From the NCBI GenBank assembly GCA_036397995.1, contig DASWHX010000135.1:1-29061 (forward strand): DNA of 29,061 nucleotides, written 5' to 3'. The notes under the pieces are model-generated. The model had not been told where the DNA came from, did not search any database, and saw only the letters and a program-made list of their open reading frames with translations. The DNA is from DASWHX01 sp036397995 (lineage in GTDB: Bacteria; Bacteroidota; Bacteroidia; Cytophagales; Cyclobacteriaceae). This document shows, piece by piece, positions 25,091-29,061 of the stretch; within the stretch, counting starts at the first letter, position 1, and each line of letters opens with the position of its first letter. A program made the translations under genes and the position numbers.

Positions 25091-25204
25091 GGTGCACCGT
25101 AAATTTATAGTTTGATTTTACTAATTTAGTTTACGTTTCGTGGGACAACACGCGGCTTCGAGAGGCCGGCCACATCGCAAACACAAACGTTGGCGGTAAT
25201 TGCC
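25052..25204. repeat. Cassette-junction-like site between alpha/beta hydrolase and toxin-antitoxin unit
   Basis: GCAATTACTACTGCCAGC (25052-25069) matches the reverse complement of 24185-24202 at 15 of 18 positions, all differences being transitions. After a long spacer comes GTTGGCGGTAATTGCC (25189-25204), the left arm of the next unit. The spacer holds GGTGCACC, a CGTAAA...TTTACG pair and GGCCGGCC, so it could fold, but it is longer and less regular than the other junctions. Confidence 0.55.
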
Positions 25205-25232
25205 GACCACACCGGAAAACGACTCAAAAAGA

Positions 25233-25264
25233 TTTGGAGATTGTTGTCTGAATAGGTAACTTTG
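25233..25264 (+). promoter_or_regulatory. Promoter of the toxin-antitoxin operon
   Basis: TTTG (25233-25236), a 20-nt spacer and TAACTTTG (25257-25264) match the Bacteroidota promoter completely. It lies inside the repeat-bracketed unit. The likely transcription start is within a few bases of the GTG at 25270, so the toxin message may be nearly leaderless. Confidence 0.6.
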
Positions 25265-25269
25265 CCCAT

Positions 25270-25620
25270 GTGACTAAATTTCTCCGTGAGACATATGTTT
25301 ACCAAAATCATTTTTGGGACTTCTACAATAACCAGAAAAAGGAGGTTCAGGACAAGATTGATTATGTAATCGGACTCGTGAGGACTTTACAAATGGTTCC
25401 AGAAAGGTTTTTCAAACATCTTGAGGGAACTGATGGCATTTACGAAATGAGAGTAAAAGTGGGTTCTGATATTTATAGAATCTTCTGTTTCTTCGACCAA
25501 GGACAACTAATCATTTTACTAAATGGGTTTCAAAAAAAGAAAGATAAAACTCCGAGACAAGAAATTATAAGAGCAGAACGGCTTAAAAAGGAATATTATG
25601 AAAACAAAATTAAAAGATAA
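25270..25620 (+). CDS. RelE/HigB-type toxin
   Basis: This 116-residue protein is a RelE/ParE-superfamily toxin of the HigB branch, which cuts mRNA at the ribosome. The telling stretches are KIDYVIGLVRTLQMVPERFFKHLEG, GIYEMRVKVGSDIYRIFCFF and LIILLNGFQKKKDKTPRQEI, with the basic FQKK and the Arg of IYRIF as candidate catalytic residues. The start is GTG at 25270; an ATG two bases earlier is out of frame and stops at once. Its end overlaps the antitoxin gene by 23 bp. Toxin-first order is characteristic of higBA. Confidence 0.9.
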   Translation: MTKFLRETYVYQNHFWDFYNNQKKEVQDKIDYVIGLVRTLQMVPERFFKHLEGTDGIYEMRVKVGSDIYRIFCFFDQGQLIILLNGFQKKKDKTPRQEIIRAERLKKEYYENKIKR

Positions 25621-25909
25621 GTACCTGACTTCATGGGACGACCATCTTGACAAGAAGTATGGAAAAAAAGGATCAAAGAGTCGTCAGAAATATGAAGAAG
25701 ATTTTGAGACATTTAAAATTGGAATTCTCATACAAGAGGCGCGGAAAAGACAGCATATGACTCAGCAGGAACTAGCAAATAAAGTTGGGACAACAAAAAA
25801 CTATATTTCAAGGATTGAGAATAACGCTAGTGACATTAGACTGACAACGTTGATGAGAATTATTCGAGAGGGACTTGGTGGCCGACTAAAATTCTCGGTT
25901 GACATATAG
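25598..25909 (+). CDS. XRE-family antitoxin (HigA-type)
   Basis: This 103-residue protein has a Cro/C1 helix-turn-helix (about 45-100): KIGILIQEARKRQHMTQQEL, ANKVGTTKNYISRIENNASD, then IRLTTLMRIIREGLGG. The N-terminal 40 residues are highly charged and probably wrap the toxin. It would neutralise the upstream toxin and repress the shared promoter. The ATG is inside the last codons of the toxin gene, 23 bp before its end, ensuring coupled synthesis. The right inverted-repeat arm starts 8 bp after the stop. Confidence 0.92.
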   Translation: MKTKLKDKYLTSWDDHLDKKYGKKGSKSRQKYEEDFETFKIGILIQEARKRQHMTQQELANKVGTTKNYISRIENNASDIRLTTLMRIIREGLGGRLKFSVDI

Positions 25910-25917
25910 AGAGTGAA

Positions 25918-25935
25918 GGCCACTACCGCCAATCG
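25918..25935. repeat. Right inverted-repeat arm of the toxin-antitoxin unit
   Basis: GGCCACTACCGCCAAT (25918-25933) matches the reverse complement of 25189-25204 at 13 of 16 positions, including nine in a row (TACCGCCAA). It closes the third repeat-bracketed unit. Confidence 0.6.
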
Positions 25936-26100
25936 AATAGCCCGCCCCGCCAGTTGTAACTGAGGAGATGTGCCTCTCACACCTATCCCGACGCGTCGGG
26001 ACGGTTCGTTAATACTGCAACCGCTCTTTATACCAGCTACAGCTTGTTCTACTTTGAACAAGGGCTGGCTAACCCGAGGTTTGAACCTCCCTATCTCCAC
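25936..26100. other. Palindrome-dense intergenic region, possible structured RNA or element end
   Basis: No open frame is convincing here. The region holds CAGTT-GT-AACTG (25951-25962), GAGG/CCTC (25962-25965/25973-25976), a perfect 16-bp TCCCGACGCGTCGGGA (25986-26001), CGGTT/AACCG (26002-26006/26019-26023), CTTGTTC/GAACAAG (26043-26049/26056-26062) and GAGGTT-TG-AACCTC (26076-26089). It is more GC-rich by eye than its flanks. I considered tRNA, retron RNA and group II intron ends; none fits fully. It could be the border of a mobile element or a non-coding RNA gene. Confidence 0.45.
26040..26076 (+). repeat. Direct repeat, left copy, flanking the sulfide module
   Basis: CAGCTTGTTCTACTT is identical to 28520-28534, and the similarity continues (GAACA, GGG, CTG, TAACC) with small gaps to 26076. 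A 7-bp hairpin (CTTGTTC/GAACAAG) is included. The copies lie 2.5 kb apart in the same orientation. Confidence 0.65.
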
Positions 26101-26111
26101 ACGAAAAAAAA

Positions 26112-26143
26112 TTTGGTGGTTTGCCAAATAGTTCATAGTTTTG
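26112..26143 (+). promoter_or_regulatory. Promoter of the ArsR-SQR-DsrE operon
   Basis: TTTG (26112-26115), a 20-nt spacer and TAGTTTTG (26136-26143) give a full match to the Bacteroidota promoter. The start codon is 22 nt after the -7 box. Confidence 0.65.
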
Positions 26144-26152
26144 CGAACTATT
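26127..26152. promoter_or_regulatory. Probable operator for the ArsR regulator
   Basis: AATAGTTC (26127-26134) and GAACTATT (26145-26152) are perfect 8-bp inverted arms on either side of the -7 box. Binding would close the promoter. It is the natural site for the ArsR protein encoded 14 bp downstream. Confidence 0.6.
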
Positions 26153-26165
26153 AAACTTTTAAACA

Positions 26166-26486
26166 ATGGTCGACAAGAAGATTTTTGAACTACACGCAGA
26201 CGTTTGTAAAGCATTGGGACACCCTTTGCGTATTGAGGTTATTGACCTGCTGCAAGACAAAGAGCTTTGCTTTACTGATATTCTGGAAGTAACAGGTGGA
26301 TTAAAATCAAACCTCTCCCAAAATCTTTCTGTAATGACAAAAAAGGGTATTTTAAAATCGAGACGGGATGGACAATGCACTTACTTTTCGCTTTCTTCCA
26401 AAAAAGTAGCTCAGGCGTGTCGACTAATGCGTGGGGTTCTTATTGACAGCCTTAAAAAACAAAAAAACCTCCTTGAAAAAATGTAA
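26166..26486 (+). CDS. ArsR-family regulator, probable sulfide/persulfide sensor
   Basis: This 106-residue winged-helix protein reads KALGHPLRIEVIDLL, a helix-turn-helix TDILEVTGGLKSNLSQNLSV, and a wing GILKSRRDGQCTYFSL. It has four cysteines: 14, 35 (ELCF), 71 and 85 (QACRLM). Cys35 and Cys85 lie about where the two reactive cysteines of SqrR/BigR persulfide sensors sit, and the next two genes are an SQR-like flavoprotein and a DsrE protein. I therefore infer control by reactive sulfur rather than arsenic or metal; the ELCxC metal motif is absent. It starts 11 bp ahead of the flavoprotein gene in one operon, behind a promoter with an inverted repeat around its -7 box. Confidence 0.85.
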   Translation: MVDKKIFELHADVCKALGHPLRIEVIDLLQDKELCFTDILEVTGGLKSNLSQNLSVMTKKGILKSRRDGQCTYFSLSSKKVAQACRLMRGVLIDSLKKQKNLLEKM

Positions 26487-26497
26487 TCTTCAGAAAA

Positions 26498-27637
26498 ATG
26501 GGCAAAACAATATTGGTCTTAGGAGCAGGAACTGGTGGAATTATCACTGCTAAAGAATTAAGTAAAAAAGTCGGTGGTAAAACCAAAATATTGCTTTTTG
26601 AAAAAGAAGAAAAAAATATTTTTGCTCCTTCCCTTCTTTGGTTGATGGTTGGTAAGCGGAAACCGAAACAGGTTTACAGAAACACCCGAAAAATTACAGG
26701 TGCAGGCATTGAAGTAATTATCGGAGAAATTGAAAAAGTAAATCCCGAGAAAATTTCCGTTACCGTAAAAGGTCAGGAATATGAAGGGGATTATATGATT
26801 ATTTCGCTTGGAGTTGAGCAAATAGCAGAACATAATCTGAATGACTACGGACACGATTTTTACACCCTTGACGGTGCAGCAAAATTCAATGAACAATTGC
26901 AAAATTTCAAAGGTGGAAAAATTGCGGTTTTAGTTCCGTCCATTCCTTTCAAATGTCCTGCTGCACCTTATGAAGCTGCAATGCTTGTAGAAAATTTTAT
27001 CAGAAAAAAGGAGTTGAACAGTAAAGCAGAAGTTTCGTTATACGTTCCTGAACCTGGTCCTATGGGTGTTGCTGGAAAAGAATTATCGGGAGCGGTCAGG
27101 CAAATGGTTGAAATGAAAGGAATAAAATATTTTCCAGAACATCAACTAACATCAGCCACAGAAAGAATTTTGACTTTTAATAATGGTAAAACTTTCGAAT
27201 ATGATTTAATGGCGTTCACCCCAAAACATCAATGTCCTTCGGTAATCAGGGAAACCGCTTTAGTTGGAAAGTCGGGTTGGATTGAAGTGAACCGTAATAC
27301 AATGGAAACAAATTTTCCGAATGTTTACGCTATCGGGGACATTACATTTATTCCACTTGAAATTGGCAAACCACTACCAAAAGCAGGAGTGTTTGCACAC
27401 TATCAGGCAGAAACCGTTGCACACAACATTGCTCAAAAAATTGCAGGAAAATCTTCCGGCAAAACTTTTAATGGTGACGGGCAATGCTTTTTAGAAATGG
27501 GCGGCGGAAATGCGGGTTATGCAGGTGGTAACTTTTACGCTTCGCCTGTGCCGGATGTAAAAATGAAAAAGCCCGGCTATTTCTGGCACTGGACAAAAGT
27601 TTGGTTTGAAAAATATTGGTTCTTCAAATACTTTTAA
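26498..27637 (+). CDS. SQR-like FAD-dependent oxidoreductase (sulfide:quinone oxidoreductase family)
   Basis: This 379-residue flavoprotein opens with the dinucleotide-binding TILVLGAGTGGIITAKEL and has the second FAD motif NFPNVYAIGDITFIP. It has exactly three cysteines: Cys153 in FKCPAAPYE, Cys246 in KHQCPSV and Cys330 in DGQCFLEMG. SQR enzymes use three cysteines for sulfide oxidation and polysulfide growth, and the CPxxPYE motif is shared with SQR and flavocytochrome c sulfide dehydrogenase. The aromatic tail (YFWHWTKVWFEKYWFFKYF) would dip into the membrane to reach quinone. It is the middle gene of the ArsR-SQR-DsrE operon and probably detoxifies sulfide or uses it as an electron source. 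Confidence 0.88.
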   Translation: MGKTILVLGAGTGGIITAKELSKKVGGKTKILLFEKEEKNIFAPSLLWLMVGKRKPKQVYRNTRKITGAGIEVIIGEIEKVNPEKISVTVKGQEYEGDYMIISLGVEQIAEHNLNDYGHDFYTLDGAAKFNEQLQNFKGGKIAVLVPSIPFKCPAAPYEAAMLVENFIRKKELNSKAEVSLYVPEPGPMGVAGKELSGAVRQMVEMKGIKYFPEHQLTSATERILTFNNGKTFEYDLMAFTPKHQCPSVIRETALVGKSGWIEVNRNTMETNFPNVYAIGDITFIPLEIGKPLPKAGVFAHYQAETVAHNIAQKIAGKSSGKTFNGDGQCFLEMGGGNAGYAGGNFYASPVPDVKMKKPGYFWHWTKVWFEKYWFFKYF

Positions 27638-27711
27638 AATTATAAGTGTAGTAATTACAGCAAATAAAGTTTATCCCTGTTCGACATGCAGGCATAAAAA
27701 TGAGAAACAAA

Positions 27712-28065
27712 ATGAAAATTTTAATCTTAATCAATGATGCTCCCTACGGTACAGAGAAAGCATACAATGCTTTACGACTTGCAAATCAATTAAACAAAGA
27801 CCACGAAACGGTTGAAGTGAGAGTTTTTTTAATGGCAGATGCTGCCAGTTGTGCCGTTGCTAATCAGACAACTCCGAATGGTTATTATAACATTGAAAGA
27901 ATGCTGAAACTTTCGCTAAACAAAGGAACAAAAGTGAAAATATGCGGAAGTTGCGCAGACGCAAGAGGTCTAAAAAATGTTCAACTCATTGAAGGAACAG
28001 AAATCAGCACAATGGCTGAACTGACCAACTGGGTTGTGGACAGCGATAAAGTTCTCATATTCTAA
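27712..28065 (+). CDS. DsrE-family sulfur-carrier protein
   Basis: The frame runs from an ATG at 27700, but the ATG at 27712 (MKILILINDAPYGTEKAYNA) matches the usual start of DsrE-like proteins, giving 117 residues. Two sites stand out: AASCAVANQ and KICGSCADARGL, the second being the conserved cysteine pair on the active face of DsrE/TusD-type sulfur carriers. It would accept persulfide sulfur, most simply the product of the SQR-like enzyme encoded 74 bp upstream. Use of the earlier ATG would add only MRNK. Confidence 0.88.
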   Translation: MKILILINDAPYGTEKAYNALRLANQLNKDHETVEVRVFLMADAASCAVANQTTPNGYYNIERMLKLSLNKGTKVKICGSCADARGLKNVQLIEGTEISTMAELTNWVVDSDKVLIF

Positions 28066-28203
28066 AACCCCGCTTCTTTTTAGTCATACATTTTGTGCTC
28101 CAAAACCCTTACGTTTCTTAGCCAAAACCGGTTGTTGGGCAATTGTGAAACACTTAAAAATACTGTTGACAATGACAAAACGGTTCAGACAACTGAGAAC
28201 ACT

Positions 28204-28468
28204 TTGAAATATCTTTCACTAAACCATATGGCATGGCTACTACCGGCCACTATTTTGGTTCACCGGCTGGAAGAATACTTTGGCCAATTTCCACGTTGGT
28301 ATTCCAATCTTTTTAAATACACAGTCGTCCAACCAGGATTTCACTGTTATCAATGGAGTTGGCCTGTTCGTATTCACCGTATTTTCCTTTTCCTATATTT
28401 TCGATAGTTATTGCAGACAAATAAAAAAGGTATTTACGTTGTTGACAAACACTTTGGACAGAGGATGA
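28204..28468 (+). pseudogene. HXXEE-domain membrane protein, frameshifted and truncated
   Basis: Frame one reads LKYLSLNHMAWLLPATILV then HRLEEYFGQFPRWYSNLF, with the H-x-x-E-E motif that names the family and the usual following helix. At a run of five T (28310-28314) the sense shifts; the next frame continues LNTQSSNQDFTVINGVGLFV then FTVFSFSYIF, a second membrane helix. Similarity is lost after about 28400 (DSYCRQIKK...), and the remaining half of a typical 150-160-residue protein is missing. Removing one T restores the frame, so the shift itself could be a sequencing error, but the truncation could not. The N-terminal start is unclear (TTG at 28204 is only a guess). Confidence 0.65.
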
Positions 28469-28519
28469 TATTTGAACCAATATAATATTCAATCAATTTG
28501 TTAAATTAAATTCTTGAGT

Positions 28520-28556
28520 CAGCTTGTTCTACTTAGAACATAGGGACTGTAACCTG
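28520..28556 (+). repeat. Direct repeat, right copy, flanking the sulfide module
   Basis: CAGCTTGTTCTACTT followed by AGAACATAGGGACTG and TAACC aligns with 26040-26076 allowing single-base changes and three small gaps. It sits 60 bp before the methyltransferase start. Confidence 0.6.
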
Positions 28557-28615
28557 GAAATTTTGGCTTTGCGAACCGACTTTTTGACTAAATTTAAACA
28601 CTGACTTTTTATGAT

Positions 28616-29061
28616 ATGGCGACAGAAATAAAATATAAAATTAAGGCCGAAAACGTTTCGACAGTTCAAAATCTTTTCAATCCCTGCAACGTTGGGGCAA
28701 GACCGTTTTTAAAGTGGGCTGGAGGCAAGGGTCAATTACTCGACAAATTTCAAGAACTCTACCCAAAGCAACTCAAGCAGAAAAAAATTAAAAATTTTTA
28801 CGAGCCATTTTTGGGCAGCGGTGCCGTATTCTTTGACATTGCACAGCACTATGAAATTGAAGGCGCATATCTCTACGACATTAACGATGAACTTATTTTG
28901 ACTTATAAAGCCATTCAAAAAGACGTAACAAAACTGCTTGACTTTCTTTATCGCTACCAAAAAAAATACATCAAACTTGACAAAAAACAACGCCAGGAAT
29001 TTTTCTACGACCAACGGACAAATTACAACTTGCAGCGTTTCAATATTGATTACGACAAATA
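28616..29061 (+). CDS. DNA adenine methyltransferase, D12 class (partial, runs off the end)
   Basis: The first 148 codons of a Dam-like N6-adenine methyltransferase are present. After about 25 variable residues come the cofactor-binding PFLKWAGGKGQLL, then FYEPFLGSGAVFFDIA (the FxGxG S-adenosylmethionine motif) and AYLYDINDELILTYKAI, all in the order of the D12 class. The catalytic DPPY motif would lie beyond the window. The ATG at 28616 is chosen because an ATG at 28611 is in another frame. Whether it is solitary or the start of a restriction-modification system of the DpnII type cannot be seen. Its position next to the cassette-like and repeat-flanked segments suggests an accessory region. 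Confidence 0.9.
   Translation, partial: MATEIKYKIKAENVSTVQNLFNPCNVGARPFLKWAGGKGQLLDKFQELYPKQLKQKKIKNFYEPFLGSGAVFFDIAQHYEIEGAYLYDINDELILTYKAIQKDVTKLLDFLYRYQKKYIKLDKKQRQEFFYDQRTNYNLQRFNIDYDK

Noticed and set aside
23015..25935. Canonical integron with attC sites
   Set aside because: The cores do not satisfy GTTRRRY/RYYYAAC and no integrase or attI is in the window. Kept as a cassette-like array, not as an integron.
25936..26020. 3' end of a group II intron (domain V/VI)
   Set aside because: No reverse transcriptase remnant and no domain V with its AGC triad; only short hairpins are shared.
25936..26100. tRNA or tmRNA gene, because of a T-arm-like end (...AACCTCCCTATCTCCAC)
   Set aside because: No acceptor 5' strand, D-arm and 7-nt anticodon loop can be arranged at tRNA distances on either strand; the GAGGTT/AACCTC arms leave a 2-nt loop.
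28093..28203. Upstream open frame joined to the HXXEE remnant
   Set aside because: The residues before LKYLSLNH are unlike the family and there is no ATG; it is only an open stretch.

Overview
The window looks like a chromosome segment of a Bacteroidota bacterium, most likely a Cytophagales-type member. The reasons are a SusC/SusD pair, carboxypeptidase-D-like N-terminal domains on both TonB-dependent receptors, a PadR regulator coupled to a prefix-bearing FtsX-type permease, and promoters of the Bacteroidota type (TTG, 20-nt spacer, TAnnTTTG). The assignment rests on protein families and motifs read by eye; no database search was run.

Layout. Positions 1-277 hold short palindromic repeats and a strong hairpin terminator. 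Positions 278-5046 (minus strand) are a susC-susD outer-membrane uptake operon with a candidate promoter and upstream operator. Positions 5332-5773 are a collapsed pseudogene of a large MG2-type surface protein. A PadR-permease operon follows (5875-8837), then an exported M28 peptidase (minus), an AlkD-like DNA glycosylase, and moaD-moaE (minus), divergent from a Tat-exported two-subunit molybdenum hydroxylase (iorA/iorB-like). MoaD/MoaE make the pterin cofactor that the hydroxylase uses. An 8-bp tandem repeat contains the GTG start of a small lipoprotein gene. An ArsR-SRPBCC operon comes next, then a decayed stretch (16049-16720) with a KilA-N pseudogene and small ORFs. After that come a DinB-like lipoprotein, a lipid kinase, a small membrane protein with a heme/siderophore-type TonB receptor, a family-2 glycosyltransferase and a DUF486 membrane protein.

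From about 23.0 kb the character changes to an accessory region. Three consecutive units (serine hydrolase, alpha/beta hydrolase, HigB-HigA-like toxin-antitoxin) are each bracketed by their own unit-specific inverted repeat, with a hairpin-bearing spacer between units. This is the geometry expected of integron gene cassettes, but the sites do not fit the strict attC consensus and no integrase is visible. Only the toxin-antitoxin unit carries a recognisable promoter of its own.

Next is a sulfide/persulfide-type module (ArsR regulator, SQR-like flavoprotein, DsrE protein). Its promoter overlaps a probable ArsR operator, and the module lies between imperfect ~37-bp direct repeats (26040 and 28520). 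A frameshifted HXXEE-family remnant lies inside the same interval. The window ends inside a D12-class DNA adenine methyltransferase gene.

The strongest candidates for something little described are the cassette-like array, the direct-repeat-flanked sulfide module with its palindrome-rich left flank, and the tandem repeat that supplies a start codon.
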